Counted from the first letter of the stretch, positions 50,542 through 60,862 are shown. The stretch is 64,000 nucleotides of DNA from Enterobacter chuandaensis (GCF_003594915.1 NZ_QZCS01000001.1:558001-622000); one strand, 5' to 3'. Notes: a model not told the origin generated them from the sequence alone. Translations and numbers: made by a program.

Positions 50542-51202
50542 ATTTGAAGTATGAATTGCCCAAGTCTAAAAAATAGAGCCGACCTCACAGCCGGCACGGT
50601 TGGAGTCCCAGTCGTTCGACGAAGTTACCAACTAGGCGGTATCAACTTTCGGGGGGCCGCCTCTAATTCCCCAAAACCATAAATTCAGTTCAATGATAGT
50701 AGCGTTTTAAAGTTTCAAACTCAACAAAATGCATAACAATCATGTTGTAAGGCCTATTACACTAATTATCGCTCTCAAGTGAGGAATCACTAATGTGTAC
50801 TTCCTTGCTGTCTTACAGCGTAATCGCAATGTCCTTGCCCTCAACACTGCTAGCGACAATCTGCATGTAAAAGTTCTGTTCGTCCGCTGGGCAAGTGACA
50901 TCATGAATATATCGTTCACATTTCCTCTCAACATCACAGTTATACCTACAGCAAAAATATGCTTTTAACGCTAAAAAAGTTTCACTCACCTAACACATTG
51001 ATTAATAATGGAGTTCAAACCCATGCTGCTTTAGTATAATTGATGCCATTAGTTATACTCCTACAGACGTTGATTCATGTAAAAGATGCGCAACCCAACT
51101 GCAGACTGCCATCTCGCAGCATCGGATCTACTTCTGCTTCTCTGCAGCAAACAAAACATATATGCTTAAACACATATAAAAATCACACCTGCAGGAACAC
51201 CC
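50542..51202. other. Gene-poor AT-rich stretch between DUF3800 gene and arsR
   Basis: 661 bp in which I find no convincing gene. Around 50635-50661 a GGCGG/CCGCC hairpin occurs in a GC-rich patch. The rest is AT-rich and without clear codon bias. It probably contains prophage debris and the right-hand junction of the insertion; no second copy of the rybB 3' end was seen. Confidence 0.4.
51159..51178 (+). promoter_or_regulatory. Candidate ArsR operator
   Basis: Inverted repeat TATATG-N8-CATATA 24 bp before the arsR start codon. Position and dyad symmetry fit an autoregulatory ArsR site, but the sequence match to the E. coli site is only partial. Confidence 0.4.
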
Positions 51203-51523
51203 ATGCTCCACCCCCTCCAGCTCTTCAAAACCCTCTCCGACGAAACGCGGCTCGCCATCGTCATGCTGCTTCGCGAAGCAGGCGAACTGTGCGTCTGCGA
51301 TCTCTGCTCCGCGATCTCCGAGTCGCAGCCTAAAGTCTCCCGCCATATGGCGCTGCTGCGCGAGTCCGGGCTGGTTATCGATCGTCGCGAGGGCAAATGG
51401 GTCCATTACCGTCTCTCTCCCAACATGCCTGCGTGGGCGGCAACCATTATCGACACCAGCTGGAACTGCCTGCGGGAAGAAACGCGCATGAAGCTTAAAA
51501 ACCGACTTTCAGGCTCGTGCTGA
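51203..51523 (+). CDS. arsR: Arsenite-responsive repressor ArsR
   Basis: SmtB/ArsR winged-helix repressor of 106 residues. The As(III)-binding cysteines Cys30, Cys32 and Cys35 are in ELCVCDLC at the start of the recognition helix region, followed by SQPKVSRHMALLRESGLV. It derepresses arsRBC when arsenite or antimonite binds. AGGA lies 7 bp before ATG; arsB follows after 40 bp. Confidence 0.95.
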   Translation: MLHPLQLFKTLSDETRLAIVMLLREAGELCVCDLCSAISESQPKVSRHMALLRESGLVIDRREGKWVHYRLSPNMPAWAATIIDTSWNCLREETRMKLKNRLSGSC

Positions 51524-51563
51524 TCGAAACACATTCACAAAAACAGATATAACGGAGTAAGCG

Positions 51564-52853
51564 ATGTTTCTGGCAGGGGCTATTTTTCTGTTTACGCTGG
51601 TACTGGTCATCTGGCAGCCCAGGGGGCTCAGTATCGGCTGGAGCGCCACCATTGGTGCCGTGCTGGCGCTGGCCAGCGGCGTGATTCACATTAACGATAT
51701 ACCTGTGGTGTGGAATATCGTCTGGAACGCCACGGCAACGTTTATCGCCGTCATCATCATCAGCCTGCTGCTGGATGAGTCCGGCTTTTTCGAGTGGGCG
51801 GCGCTGCACGTTGCCCGCTGGGGAAATGGTCAGGGGCGATTGCTGTTTACTTATATCGTGCTGCTGGGTGCGGCAGTGGCGGCGCTGTTTGCCAATGACG
51901 GTGCGGCGCTGATCCTGACGCCAATCGTCATCGCCATGCTGCTGGCGCTGGGGTTCAGCAAGCAGGCCACGCTGGCGTTTGTGATGGCGGCAGGTTTTAT
52001 CGCCGATACCGCCAGCCTGCCGCTGATTGTGTCGAACCTGGTCAACATTGTGTCGGCAGACTTCTTTAAGCTGGGGTTCAGCGAATACGCCTCGGTGATG
52101 ATCCCCGTTGATATCGCCGCGATTGCCGCAACGCTGGTGATGCTGCACCTCTTCTTCCGCAAGGAAATTCCTCCGGAATATGACCAGGCGAAACTTCATG
52201 AGCCCGCGCGGGTCATTCACGATCTCCCAACGTTCAGAACGGGCTGGGTTGTGCTGCTGCTTCTGCTCGTCGGCTTCTTTGTGCTTGAACCTCTCGGCAT
52301 TCCGGTCAGCGCCATCGCCACCGTCGGCGCGTTGATTTTATTCGCTGTCGCAAAGCGGGGACATGCAATAAACACCGGAAAAGTGCTGCGCGGCGCACCG
52401 TGGCAAATTGTTATCTTCTCGCTTGGGATGTATCTGGTGGTGTATGGCCTGCGTAATGCCGGGCTGACGGACTCTCTCACAGGCGTGCTGAATAGCCTGG
52501 CCGAACATGGACTGTGGGCCACCACGCTGGGAACCGGGTTCATCACCGCGTTCCTGTCATCCATAATGAACAATATGCCCACGGTGCTGATTGGCGCGCT
52601 CTCCATTGAGGGCAGCACGGCAACAGGATTGATCAAGGACGCGATGATTTACGCCAACGTGATTGGCTGCGATCTGGGGCCGAAAATCACGCCTATCGGC
52701 AGCCTCGCCACCCTGCTCTGGCTCCATGTACTGGCGCAGAAAAACATGACGATTACCTGGGGCTACTATTTCCGGACGGGCATCATCATGACGCTGCCGG
52801 TCCTGTTTGTGACGCTCGCCGCGCTGGCGCTACGTCTTTCCTTCACACTTTAA
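51564..52853 (+). CDS. arsB: Arsenite efflux pump ArsB
   Basis: Inner-membrane As(III)/Sb(III):H+ antiporter of 429 residues with about 12 membrane segments. Typical segments are [20 protein letters not shown] and the C-terminal [16 protein letters not shown] and [19 protein letters not shown] motifs. No ArsA ATPase gene is present, so the pump runs on proton motive force. Middle gene of arsRBC. Confidence 0.97.
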   Translation: MFLAGAIFLFTLVLVIWQPRGLSIGWSATIGAVLALASGVIHINDIPVVWNIVWNATATFIAVIIISLLLDESGFFEWAALHVARWGNGQGRLLFTYIVLLGAAVAALFANDGAALILTPIVIAMLLALGFSKQATLAFVMAAGFIADTASLPLIVSNLVNIVSADFFKLGFSEYASVMIPVDIAAIAATLVMLHLFFRKEIPPEYDQAKLHEPARVIHDLPTFRTGWVVLLLLLVGFFVLEPLGIPVSAIATVGALILFAVAKRGHAINTGKVLRGAPWQIVIFSLGMYLVVYGLRNAGLTDSLTGVLNSLAEHGLWATTLGTGFITAFLSSIMNNMPTVLIGALSIEGSTATGLIKDAMIYANVIGCDLGPKITPIGSLATLLWLHVLAQKNMTITWGYYFRTGIIMTLPVLFVTLAALALRLSFTL

Positions 52854-52865
52854 TGAGCCACTGAT

Positions 52866-53297
52866 ATGAGCCACATCACCATTTATCACAACCCCGCCTG
52901 CGGCACCTCGCGCAATACGCTGGAGATGATCCGCAACAGCGGCACGGAGCCGGAGATTATCCTCTATCTGGAAACCCCGCCGTCGCGCGATAAGCTGACC
53001 ACCCTGATTGCCGGTATGGGCATTTCGGTGCGGGATCTGCTGCGCAAAAACGTAGAGCCGTATGAACAGCTCGGCCTTGCTGAAGATAATTTCACCGACG
53101 ACCAGCTTATCGACTTCATGCTGCAATACCCGATCCTGATCAACCGTCCGATTGTGGTAACGCCGCTGGGCACCCGCCTGTGCCGCCCGTCTGAAGTCGT
53201 CCTCGACATCCTTCCGGACGCGCAGAAAGGAGCGTTTACCAAAGAGGATGGCGAAGCCGTCGTGGACGCCAGCGGGAAAAAAATAGAACGCAGGTAA
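52866..53297 (+). CDS. arsC: Arsenate reductase ArsC (glutaredoxin-dependent)
   Basis: Cytoplasmic enzyme of 143 residues that reduces arsenate to arsenite using glutathione and glutaredoxin. Catalytic Cys12 lies in YHNPACGTSRNTLE, and the conserved arginines are in LINRPIVVT and RLCRPSE. It completes arsRBC and converges on rcdA, 21 bp away. Confidence 0.97.
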   Translation: MSHITIYHNPACGTSRNTLEMIRNSGTEPEIILYLETPPSRDKLTTLIAGMGISVRDLLRKNVEPYEQLGLAEDNFTDDQLIDFMLQYPILINRPIVVTPLGTRLCRPSEVVLDILPDAQKGAFTKEDGEAVVDASGKKIERR

Positions 53298-53318
53298 AAC
53301 AGGCAGGGCGAGTGATGC

Positions 53319-53870
53319 CTAAAGGTTTCCCTCGCCCGCAATTCTCCCCACCATCGCCCGAATCTCTTCGCGGGTTAACGGCGCCCGGTCGGTCACATAG
53401 TGCAGCGTCATCCCTTCGATGAAGGCATCCAGCGCGCGGGTGGTGACCGGGTCGAACCACTGTTCCAGCGTGGTCTGGCTCATTTTCATCCAGTCCTGCA
53501 TTACCGTTTTAAGCGCCGCGCTGCGGTGCATAAATGCGTAGAGCTGATACATCAGCGCCATGTTGCGCGGCGTGGTCACCTGCGAGCTGTGGATCAGGGT
53601 AGTGATGGATTCACATGCCATTTCCGGCCCGGTGACGCCCGCGAAGAAATCCCGGTACTGCTGCGACATCTGCCGGGTAAACCACGTGAAGGCCTCCTCC
53701 AGCAGCGGCTCCATGCCGTCGAAATAGTAGGTCATCGACCCCAGCGGCACGCCCGCGCAGGTAGCGATTTTACGGTGCGTAACGGCGTGAATCCCGTGCT
53801 CAGCAATGGTATCCAGCGTTGCCTGCAGGATCTTCTCCCGGCGATGCGGATCGTTCGGTGGTCTGCTCAT
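53319..53870 (-). CDS. rcdA: TetR-family regulator RcdA (YbjK)
   Basis: A 183-residue TetR regulator, named in E. coli for activating csgD and acting in biofilm control. The N-terminal HTH is [19 protein letters not shown]; the C-terminal ligand domain ends [18 protein letters not shown]. Start ATG 53870 with GAGGAA upstream; the open frame extends further but without similarity. It is divergent from ybjJ by 81 bp, and that gap contains TGTACAAATGTACA, a likely autoregulatory palindrome. In E. coli it is next to rybB. Confidence 0.93.
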   Translation of the reverse strand: MSRPPNDPHRREKILQATLDTIAEHGIHAVTHRKIATCAGVPLGSMTYYFDGMEPLLEEAFTWFTRQMSQQYRDFFAGVTGPEMACESITTLIHSSQVTTPRNMALMYQLYAFMHRSAALKTVMQDWMKMSQTTLEQWFDPVTTRALDAFIEGMTLHYVTDRAPLTREEIRAMVGRIAGEGNL

Positions 53871-53890
53871 AAATTCCTCACGTGGTTTAT

Positions 53891-53904
53891 GTACAAATGT
53901 ACAC
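53891..53904. promoter_or_regulatory. Palindrome in the rcdA-ybjJ divergent promoter region
   Basis: TGTACAAATGTACA contains two TGTACA copies, and TGTACA is itself a palindrome. A third TGTAC lies 28 bp downstream (53932). Its place between a TetR gene and a divergent transporter gene is typical of a TetR operator. Confidence 0.5.
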
Positions 53905-53951
53905 AAACTTGCTAGTGTTGTCGCTACTGTTGTACTTCTGGTGCTACCCCG

Positions 53952-55166
53952 ATGACGCTGACCTCTCCCCGTAAAGCCCTGCAGCTCCGCATGTGGGCGC
54001 TGTTTATGTTCTTCTTTATTCCCGGTCTGCTGATGGCCTCCTGGGCCACGCGTACGCCCGCCATTCGCGATATTTTGTCCGTCTCTACCGCGGAGATGGG
54101 CATCGTGCTGTTCGGCCTGTCGATAGGCTCCATGAGCGGTATTCTCTGCTCCGCGTGGCTGGTGAAACGCTTTGGCACGCGGGCGGTGATCCGCACCACC
54201 ATGTGCTGCGCGGTCTTCGGGATGATGGTGCTGAGCGTGGCGCTGTGGTTTGCCTCGCCGGTTCTGTTTGCCCTGGGGCTGACGGTATTTGGCGGCAGCT
54301 TCGGCTCGGCTGAAGTTGCTATCAACGTTGAAGGAGCGGCGGTAGAGCGCGAGATGAACAAAACCGTGCTGCCGATGATGCACGGCTTTTACAGCCTCGG
54401 CACGCTGGCCGGTGCGGGCGTGGGGATGGCGCTGACGGCCTTTGGCATGAGCGCAAATCTGCATATCCTGCTGGCGGCGCTGGTATGCATCATTCCGATT
54501 TTGACCTGCATCCGGGCGATCCCGAACGGCACTGGCAAGAACGCCTCTGATGAACACCATTCAGGCGAAAAAGGGGTGCGCTTCTACCGCGATTTCCAGC
54601 TGATGCTGATTGGCGTGGTGGTGCTGGCGATGGCGTTCGCGGAGGGTTCTGCCAACGACTGGCTGCCGCTGCTGATGGTGGACGGCCACGGCTTTAGCCC
54701 GACCTCCGGCTCGCTGATTTACGCCGGGTTTACGCTGGGGATGACCGTTGGGCGCTTCACCGGTGGCTGGTTTATCGACCGCTACAGCCGCGTGGCGGTG
54801 GTGCGCGCCAGCGCCCTGCTCGGCGGCCTGGGCATTGCGATGATCATCTTTGTGGACGTGGCCTGGATTGCCGGAGTCTCGGTGATCCTCTGGGGACTGG
54901 GTGCCTCGCTCGGCTTCCCGCTGACTATTTCGGCCGCCAGCGACACCGGCCCGGATGCCCCGACCCGCGTCAGCGTGGTGGCAACCACAGGCTATCTCGC
55001 CTTCCTGGTCGGGCCGCCGCTGCTCGGTTTCCTGGGTGAGCACTACGGGCTGCGCAGCGCCATGCTGGTGGTGTTAGGGTTAGTGATTATCGCGGCGCTG
55101 GTGGCGCGCGCGGTGGCAAAGCCGGAAACGGAACAAACGTCAATGGAGAAGGGATATGAGCGTTAA
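53952..55166 (+). CDS. ybjJ: MFS transporter YbjJ
   Basis: A 404-residue major-facilitator protein with 12 predicted membrane segments, of the sugar-related FucP/YbjJ group. Typical features are [10 protein letters not shown] near helix 1 and the central loop at about 200. The substrate is unknown. It overlaps ybjI by 11 bp, so the two are coupled. Confidence 0.92.
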   Translation: MTLTSPRKALQLRMWALFMFFFIPGLLMASWATRTPAIRDILSVSTAEMGIVLFGLSIGSMSGILCSAWLVKRFGTRAVIRTTMCCAVFGMMVLSVALWFASPVLFALGLTVFGGSFGSAEVAINVEGAAVEREMNKTVLPMMHGFYSLGTLAGAGVGMALTAFGMSANLHILLAALVCIIPILTCIRAIPNGTGKNASDEHHSGEKGVRFYRDFQLMLIGVVVLAMAFAEGSANDWLPLLMVDGHGFSPTSGSLIYAGFTLGMTVGRFTGGWFIDRYSRVAVVRASALLGGLGIAMIIFVDVAWIAGVSVILWGLGASLGFPLTISAASDTGPDAPTRVSVVATTGYLAFLVGPPLLGFLGEHYGLRSAMLVVLGLVIIAALVARAVAKPETEQTSMEKGYER

Positions 55167-55971
55167 ACTGATCGCCGTCGACATGGATGGCACATTCCTG
55201 AGTGATGCCAAGACCTATAACCGCCCGCGCTTTCTGGCGCAGTATGCGCGCATGAAGGCGCAAGGCATTCGCTTCGTGGTTGCCAGCGGCAACCAGTATT
55301 ACCAGCTGATCTCCTTTTTCCCGGAGATTGCGCATGAAATTGCGTTCGTCGCCGAAAACGGCGGTTGGGTGGTCGATGCCGGGGAAGATGTGTTCAACGG
55401 CGAGCTGACAAAAGAACATTTTGATACCGTCGCGACGGTATTAAACGACGTGCCCGGTATAGAGATTATTGCCTGCGGGAAAGGCAGCGCCTACACGTTA
55501 AAAGCCTATGACGATTTGTTCATCGATATCGCGTCAAAATATTATCATCGCCTCGAAAGGGTGCAGGATTTCGACAACCTGAACGACATTTTCTTCAAGT
55601 TCGGGCTCAACGTTTCCGATGACGAAATTCCGCGCATTCAGGCGCTGCTGCATGAAAAGCTGAGTGACATCATGGTGCCCGTCACCACCGGTCACGGCAG
55701 CATTGACCTGATTATCCCCGGGGTGCATAAGGCTAACGGCCTGCGGATCCTGCAAAAGCGCTGGGGCATCGAGGACAGCGAAGTGGTGGCCTTTGGCGAC
55801 AGCGGCAACGACGTGGAGATGCTGCGCCAGTCCGGGTTCAGCTTTGCGATGGCGAATGCCAGGCCGCATATTAAAGCGGTGGCGCGTTTTGAAGCGCCGA
55901 ACAATAACGAGGAAGGCGTTTTAAACGTGATTGAGAAGGTGTTGGAGGGAGAAGCGCCGTTTAATTGCTAA
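55156..55971 (+). CDS. ybjI: HAD-family phosphatase YbjI
   Basis: Cof-type HAD hydrolase of 271 residues. The catalytic pair Asp9/Asp11 is in AVDMDGTF, motif II is VASGNQY, and motif IV is [12 protein letters not shown]. coli YbjI dephosphorylates FMN and sugar phosphates in vitro. Encoded with ybjJ. Confidence 0.94.
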   Translation: MSVKLIAVDMDGTFLSDAKTYNRPRFLAQYARMKAQGIRFVVASGNQYYQLISFFPEIAHEIAFVAENGGWVVDAGEDVFNGELTKEHFDTVATVLNDVPGIEIIACGKGSAYTLKAYDDLFIDIASKYYHRLERVQDFDNLNDIFFKFGLNVSDDEIPRIQALLHEKLSDIMVPVTTGHGSIDLIIPGVHKANGLRILQKRWGIEDSEVVAFGDSGNDVEMLRQSGFSFAMANARPHIKAVARFEAPNNNEEGVLNVIEKVLEGEAPFNC

Positions 55972-55992
55972 CGTCTGGTGACCTCACCCTAA

Positions 55993-56015
55993 CCCTCTCC
56001 CCAAAGGGGAGAGGG
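55993..56015. repeat. REP-like hairpin, CCCTCTCCCC family
   Basis: A perfect 10-bp stem (55993-56002 with 56006-56015), AAA loop, preceded by CCTCACCCTAA. It lies between convergent ybjI and mdfA. Second copy of the element type also seen at 6854 and 59625. Confidence 0.7.
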
Positions 56016-56023
56016 AAAAAAGA

Positions 56024-57256
56024 TTATGGTTGCAGGGCGTTGCCGACGCGTTTGTCTTTCAGGAACACCACCATCAAGCCAACCCACAGCACGCCGTTGG
56101 CGAGGTTAAACAGGCTGAAAAGCCCGTTGCCGCCCATCGCGTAAGCGTGCTTGCTCACTTCAATACCGACGGTAAAAATCAGCATCTGCAGCATACCCAT
56201 CGCCGCGGACACCGTACCTTTACTCATCTCGCTGGCAAACAGCGTCAGGCGCACCAGCCCGGCGTTCGCCACGCCAATCCCGAAGGCATAAATGCTGAGC
56301 CCCGCCGTCATCCACAGGTAGGCGTGAGATGACGCAACGGTCGCCACCGCGGCCAGAATCAGCCCTGCCGCAATTGGCCAGCCGCCCATGATAATCAGGG
56401 AACGTACGGTACGGCGCGACGTCAGACGGGCCAGCACCAGGTTACCGATAATCAACGCCCCGAAAATCGGCACCTGCAGCAGGCCATATTCGTAGCTGCT
56501 GAGCTTTTCACCGCTGATGATAATAACCGGTGACTGCGCGATCCACGCCAGCAGCGGCAGGCTAACGAATCCTGTCGCCAGCGCGCCCGCCACAAAGCGG
56601 CCATTTTTCAGCACTGCTTTGTAATCCCGGCCCAGCTCTTTGAGCGAAAGTTTCTCGCCTATGCGGGTAGCGGTTTCCGGCATCGCGCGGTGCAAACCAA
56701 AGAACGCGATGGCGGCGAAAACGGCGAAGAGCACAAACATCCCTTCCCACGGCGCAACATGCACCCACGCGGCCCCCACCAGCGGCCCGAGCAAGGGGGC
56801 AATCAGCGCCACGTTCGCCATCAGCGCGGTAATTTTGATACACACCGCCTCTTCAAACGACTCCTGAATAGCGGCATACCCCACGGCGCCGATAAAGCAC
56901 AGGCTCACTCCCTGCAGGAAGCGCAGCAGAGTAAATTGTTCAATGTTTTGCGCCAGCAGCGTGGCGAGGCAGGTGACGATAAACCACACCACGCCCGTCA
57001 GCATCACCGGACGGCGGCCAATACGATCCGACAGCGGGCCTAACAGCCACTGCAAAAACATGCCGCCGGCCAGATAGGCGGTCATGGAGGTTGGTACCCA
57101 CTCAATTCCCGCGTTGTACTGCTCCACAACGGCCAGCATACCGGGCTGGATCATATCGTTGCCGATATAGGTAGAGAATTCGTAGAGCACCAGACACAGA
57201 GGGAAAAGCAACGCCTGACGACCCAGACGTGAACCAGAAGAAGGACGGTTTAACAT
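56024..57256 (-). CDS. mdfA: Multidrug efflux transporter MdfA (Cmr)
   Basis: Drug:H+ antiporter of the major facilitator family, 410 residues as in E. coli. It exports chloramphenicol, fluoroquinolones and cationic dyes. The acidic residues needed for cation recognition, Glu26 and Asp34, are in [16 protein letters not shown], and motif A is [13 protein letters not shown]. Divergent from the PAP2 gene. Confidence 0.96.
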   Translation of the reverse strand: MLNRPSSGSRLGRQALLFPLCLVLYEFSTYIGNDMIQPGMLAVVEQYNAGIEWVPTSMTAYLAGGMFLQWLLGPLSDRIGRRPVMLTGVVWFIVTCLATLLAQNIEQFTLLRFLQGVSLCFIGAVGYAAIQESFEEAVCIKITALMANVALIAPLLGPLVGAAWVHVAPWEGMFVLFAVFAAIAFFGLHRAMPETATRIGEKLSLKELGRDYKAVLKNGRFVAGALATGFVSLPLLAWIAQSPVIIISGEKLSSYEYGLLQVPIFGALIIGNLVLARLTSRRTVRSLIIMGGWPIAAGLILAAVATVASSHAYLWMTAGLSIYAFGIGVANAGLVRLTLFASEMSKGTVSAAMGMLQMLIFTVGIEVSKHAYAMGGNGLFSLFNLANGVLWVGLMVVFLKDKRVGNALQP

Positions 57257-57361
57257 GCAATCTCTTTATAATGACAAAATCGCGACGAGTTTAATGAAAT
57301 GCCGCAGCCCGAGATAGTGATTTATCGAGGAGAAACAGAAATAAAGCACATATCATCTTCG

Positions 57362-57378
57362 TTTAAGGTTTCCTTAAG
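57362..57378 (+). promoter_or_regulatory. PmrA/BasR box upstream of the PAP2-ybjG genes
   Basis: TTTAAG-GTTTC-CTTAAG fits the YTTAAK-N5-YTTAAK consensus in all fixed positions. A -10-like TATGAT lies at 57389-57394. ybjG belongs to the BasRS regulon in E. coli; here the box would drive the extra PAP2 gene as well. Confidence 0.75.
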
Positions 57379-57424
57379 TTGACAGATTTATGATAGCGCG
57401 ATTACTCGTCAATGACCCCTAATT

Positions 57425-58153
57425 ATGGCACTCACTTTCAGCCGTTCAGAATTGTCTAACTTACAGACAAATAAGACAAAACAACTTTACCGCTTACCGC
57501 CCCGCTTTTATGGTTATCAGCTTTTAGTGCTGATAGCACTTGCCGTGGTGTTTACGTGGCTATCGCGCGATGAAGCGCTCGACAGATGGATCACCGGGTT
57601 TTGGTATGACGCGGCGACACAGACTTTCCCGCTGCAGAAAGACCACCTGCTGGATCTGCTGAACCATCGTCTGGCGAAGTACATTGCCATTGCCATGGCT
57701 GCCGTGGCGCTGCTTTACGGCGCTTATAAACGTAACGCAAGGCTGGTCACCGCCGCGCTGCTGATGGGGCTTGGCGCGCTGGTAGTTGGCGTGCTGAAAA
57801 GCATCAGCCACCACAGCTGCCCGTGGGATCTGGTGGAATATGGCGGTAAGGCCGTGTCTTACCCCCTGTTCAGTGCCGTTCCGGCAGACAGCGGCCCGGG
57901 GCGCTGTTTCCCTGGTGGTCATTCCTCCAGCGGTTTTATGGTGATGGGGCTGTTTTTTGCCTTCTGGCGCGAGCGTCCGCGTCTCGCCTGGAGCTTTGTG
58001 GTCCTTGGCGCGCTTCTGGGTCTGGCGATGGGCTTCGGCCAGGTGATGCGCGGGGCACATTTTTTCTCTCACAACCTGTGGGCCGGGTGGTGGGTCTGGT
58101 TTTCCCAGGTGGCGGTCTACGGGCTGGTTTCCACCCGGTTTGCAAAAGAGTGA
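57425..58153 (+). CDS. PAP2-family membrane phosphatase
   Basis: A 242-residue inner-membrane protein with about six helices. PAP2 motifs: motif 1 K-N6-CP (KSISHHSCPW, where most families have RP), motif 2 PGGHSSSGF, motif 3 RGAHFFSHNLWAGW. This CPWDL form is a recognised subgroup, often of lipid-phosphate phosphatases acting on lipid A, undecaprenyl diphosphate or similar; the substrate here is unknown. It precedes ybjG closely (7 bp gap) behind a PmrA box, which suggests a role in envelope lipid phosphate remodelling under low Mg or polymyxin stress. Confidence 0.85.
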   Translation: MALTFSRSELSNLQTNKTKQLYRLPPRFYGYQLLVLIALAVVFTWLSRDEALDRWITGFWYDAATQTFPLQKDHLLDLLNHRLAKYIAIAMAAVALLYGAYKRNARLVTAALLMGLGALVVGVLKSISHHSCPWDLVEYGGKAVSYPLFSAVPADSGPGRCFPGGHSSSGFMVMGLFFAFWRERPRLAWSFVVLGALLGLAMGFGQVMRGAHFFSHNLWAGWWVWFSQVAVYGLVSTRFAKE

Positions 58154-58160
58154 TTACGCT

Positions 58161-58769
58161 ATGCTAGAGAATCTGAATTATCAGCTGTTTTATCTGATCA
58201 ACGCCACCCCGGCCTCGCCAGAGTGGATGATTGATTTTGCCACCTTTCTGGCGAAAGACCTTATCAGCATCGTGCCTGCGCTGGCCGCCATTCTCTGGCT
58301 GTGGGGGCCGCGCAGCCAGGTTAAGGCACAGCGCCAGCTGGTGATCAAAGTCGCGATGGCGCTTGGGGTAAGCGTGCTGGTCAGCTATATTCTCGGCCAC
58401 GCGTTCCCGCACGATCGTCCTTTTGTCGATCACGTTGGCTATACCTTCCTGCACCACGCGCCGGATGACTCCTTCCCGAGCGATCACGGTACGGTTATCT
58501 TCACCTTTGCGCTGGCTTTCCTGTTCTGGCATCGCCTGTGGTCGGGTGCGGTGCTGATGGTGGTCGCGGCGGCGATCGCCTGGTCGCGCGTCTATCTTGG
58601 CGTCCACTGGCCGCTGGATATGGTCGGCGGTTTCCTGGTAGGGCTGATTGGCTGCGTGAGCGCGGCTATCCTGTGGAATCTCTTCGGTGAGGCGCTCTAC
58701 CGGGGGCTCTCTTCGCTGTATCGCGCCATTTTTGCCATCCCGATCCGCAAAGGCTGGATACGTGACTAA
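58161..58769 (+). CDS. ybjG: Undecaprenyl-diphosphate phosphatase YbjG
   Basis: Inner-membrane PAP2 phosphatase of 202 residues that recycles undecaprenyl diphosphate for peptidoglycan and lipopolysaccharide synthesis. Motifs are the HAFPHDRPF region (motif 1), PSDHGTVIF (motif 2) and SRVYLGVHWPLDM (motif 3), all intact. Start ATG 58161 (MLENLNYQL) matches E. coli. Directly downstream of another PAP2 gene, with a shared PmrA-controlled promoter likely. Confidence 0.95.
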   Translation: MLENLNYQLFYLINATPASPEWMIDFATFLAKDLISIVPALAAILWLWGPRSQVKAQRQLVIKVAMALGVSVLVSYILGHAFPHDRPFVDHVGYTFLHHAPDDSFPSDHGTVIFTFALAFLFWHRLWSGAVLMVVAAAIAWSRVYLGVHWPLDMVGGFLVGLIGCVSAAILWNLFGEALYRGLSSLYRAIFAIPIRKGWIRD

Positions 58770-58791
58770 CCCCAACCGGACAGGTTACACT

Positions 58792-58822
58792 GAGCCCCCG
58801 CCCTGCGGGGGCTCACTTTTTT
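58792..58822 (+). terminator. Terminator after ybjG
   Basis: A perfect 10-bp GC-rich stem (58792-58801 with 58805-58814), CCT loop and a T-tract at 58817-58822. It ends the PAP2-ybjG transcript just before deoR. Confidence 0.88.
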
Positions 58823-58835
58823 ATCCCGAGGAACT

Positions 58836-59594
58836 ATGGAAACACGTCGCGATGACCGCATTGCTCAGCTGCTACAGGCGCTGAAGCGCAGCGATAAGCT
58901 GCATCTTAAGGAAGCCGCCAACCTCCTCGGCGTCTCAGAGATGACCATTCGTCGGGATCTAAACAGCGACAGCGCTCCCGTGGTGCTGTTGGGCGGGTAC
59001 ATCGTCCTTGAGCCGCGCAGCGCCAGCCATTATCTGATCAGCGACCAGAAAACGCGACTGGTGGAAGAGAAGCGCAAAGCCGCACGTCTTGCGGCATCGC
59101 TGGTACAGCCACACCAGACGCTGTTTTTTGACTGCGGCACTACCACGCCGTGGATTATCGAAGCCATCGACAGCAGCATCCCCTTTACCGCCGTGTGCTA
59201 CTCCCTGAACACCTTTCTGGCGCTTCAGGAGAAACCCGAGTGCCGGGTGATCCTCTGCGGCGGCGAGTTTCACGCCAGCAACGCCATCTTTAAGCCGCTT
59301 AACCTGCAGGACACGCTCAGCAATCTCTGCCCGGACATCGCGTTTTATTCTGCCGCAGGCGTGAACGTGCGCCAGGGCGCAACCTGCTTTAACCTGGAGG
59401 AGCTGCCGGTCAAGCACTGGGCGTTAAACGCCGCGCAGTATCATGTGCTGGTGGTCGATCACAGCAAGTTTGGTAAGGTGCGTTCGGCAAGAATGGGCGA
59501 GCTGGCGCAGTTTGACGCTATCGTCAGCGATTGCCGCCCGGACGACGAGATTGTGGCCCATGCAAAGGCGCAGCAGGTGAAGTTGATGTATTAA
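58836..59594 (+). CDS. deoR: Deoxyribonucleoside operon repressor DeoR
   Basis: Repressor of deoCABD and related nucleoside genes; the inducer is deoxyribose-5-phosphate. At 252 residues it equals the E. coli protein. N-terminal winged helix (HLKEAANLLGVSEMTIRRDL, about 20-40) and C-terminal sugar-phosphate-isomerase-like sensor domain (FDCGTTTPWIIEAI) are intact. GAGGAA lies 6 bp before the ATG. Confidence 0.96.
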   Translation: METRRDDRIAQLLQALKRSDKLHLKEAANLLGVSEMTIRRDLNSDSAPVVLLGGYIVLEPRSASHYLISDQKTRLVEEKRKAARLAASLVQPHQTLFFDCGTTTPWIIEAIDSSIPFTAVCYSLNTFLALQEKPECRVILCGGEFHASNAIFKPLNLQDTLSNLCPDIAFYSAAGVNVRQGATCFNLEELPVKHWALNAAQYHVLVVDHSKFGKVRSARMGELAQFDAIVSDCRPDDEIVAHAKAQQVKLMY

Positions 59595-59624
59595 GAGGGG
59601 TGCGGCCTGACGCCCTCACCCCGG

Positions 59625-59645
59625 CCCTCTCCCACAGGGAGAGGG
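59625..59645. repeat. REP-like hairpin, CCCTCTCCC family
   Basis: A perfect 9-bp stem (59625-59633 with 59637-59645) and ACA loop, preceded by CCCTCACCCC. It lies between convergent deoR and dacC. Confidence 0.7.
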
Positions 59646-59656
59646 AGAAAACCGGT

Positions 59657-60862
59657 TTAACTAAACCAGCTGCCAAACCAGCTATGGAATTTCATCAACA
59701 CGAAATCCCACATCCGGCTGAAGAAGCCGCCCTCTTCCACCGCTTCCATCACAATCAGCGGACGCTGTTCAATCGACTTGCCGTTTAGCTGGAAATCAAT
59801 CGTCCCGACCACCTGGCCTTTTTTCAGCGGCGCGGTGAGCTGCGGGTCGGTCAGGGTATAGCTGGCCTTCAGGTTTTTCAGCTGACCGCGCGGAATGGTC
59901 ACCGAGCCTGCTTCACCCGCGCCCAGATTCACCTCGCTCTTGTCTCCAAACCAGACGCGCTGGCTGACGAACGTGGCGTCCGGTTTAATCGGCGTCACGG
60001 TTTCATAGAAGCGGAAGCCCCAGGTCAGCAGTTTTTCTGACTCGTTAAAGCGGATGCGGTCGGTTTTGGTGCCCAGCACCACCGAGATCAGGCGCATGTC
60101 GCCCTGCGTTGCGGAGGCCACCAGGTTGTAGCCCGCGCCCGCCGTGGTGCCGGTCTTCATCCCGTCCACGTTGACGTTGCTGCTCCACAGCAGGCGGTTG
60201 CGGTTCGGCTGGCGAATTTTGTTGAAGGTAAACTCTTTCTCTTTATGGATGGCGTATTCATCCGGCACGTCGTGGATCAGCGCTTTCCCCAGCAGCGCCA
60301 TATCGCGCGCGGTGCTGAACTGTCCCGGCGCATCCAGGCCGTGGACCGTTTTGAAGGTGGTGTTGGTTAAGCCAAGCTTCTGCGCATAGCCATTCATCAA
60401 ACCAATGAAAGAATCCTGACTGCCGGCAACGTAGTCGGCCAGCGCGATACACGCATCATTTCCCGACTGAATGATTACCCCTTTATTCAGATCGGAAACG
60501 GAGACCTGATCCCCTGGCTTCAGGAACATCACGGAAGACCCGCGCAGCGCCGGGTTGCCGGTCGCCCAGGCATCCTTTCCGATGGTGACCATGTCGTCCA
60601 GCTTAATCTTGCCCGCTTTCAACGCCTGGCCGACCACATAGCTGGTCATGATTTTGGTCAGGCTGGCCGGATCGAGTTTCTCATCCGCATTGCCTTCCGC
60701 CAGCACTTTACCGCTGGAGTAGTCCATCAGGATCCAGGCGCGCGCATCCACCGGGGGCGCTTCGGGCGCAGCCTGTTCCGCTGCGTGGAGTGCTGGTGCA
60801 AACAGGAGAAGGAGCGCAGAGCCTGCCGCCAGGCTGCGCAGAGAAGTCATTTTTCGCGTCAT
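59657..60862 (-). CDS. dacC: D-alanyl-D-alanine carboxypeptidase DacC (PBP6a)
   Basis: Low-molecular-weight penicillin-binding protein of 401 residues that trims the terminal D-Ala of peptidoglycan pentapeptides. It has a signal peptide (ALHA-A), active-site motifs Ser67-Leu-Thr-Lys70, Ser133-Gly-Asn135 and Lys236-Thr-Gly, a C-terminal PBP5_C beta domain and an amphipathic membrane anchor ([17 protein letters not shown]). Start ATG 60862 gives the E. coli alignment; an ATG 21 bp upstream is also in frame. Confidence 0.95.
   Translation of the reverse strand: MTRKMTSLRSLAAGSALLLLFAPALHAAEQAAPEAPPVDARAWILMDYSSGKVLAEGNADEKLDPASLTKIMTSYVVGQALKAGKIKLDDMVTIGKDAWATGNPALRGSSVMFLKPGDQVSVSDLNKGVIIQSGNDACIALADYVAGSQDSFIGLMNGYAQKLGLTNTTFKTVHGLDAPGQFSTARDMALLGKALIHDVPDEYAIHKEKEFTFNKIRQPNRNRLLWSSNVNVDGMKTGTTAGAGYNLVASATQGDMRLISVVLGTKTDRIRFNESEKLLTWGFRFYETVTPIKPDATFVSQRVWFGDKSEVNLGAGEAGSVTIPRGQLKNLKASYTLTDPQLTAPLKKGQVVGTIDFQLNGKSIEQRPLIVMEAVEEGGFFSRMWDFVLMKFHSWFGSWFS

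Noticed and set aside
50740-50937. 65-codon open frame in the AT-rich gap
   Set aside because: No ribosome site, no recognisable domain, and composition not distinguishable from chance.
46015-51202. Direct repeat of the rybB 3' end as attR
   Set aside because: I scanned the accessory stretch for a second GGTTGATGGGTTTTTT copy and did not find one.
53319-54560. A 413-codon frame extending rcdA upstream
   Set aside because: The extension lies antisense to ybjJ, is rich in Arg/His/Gln and lacks similarity. ATG 53870 has a ribosome site and matches RcdA.
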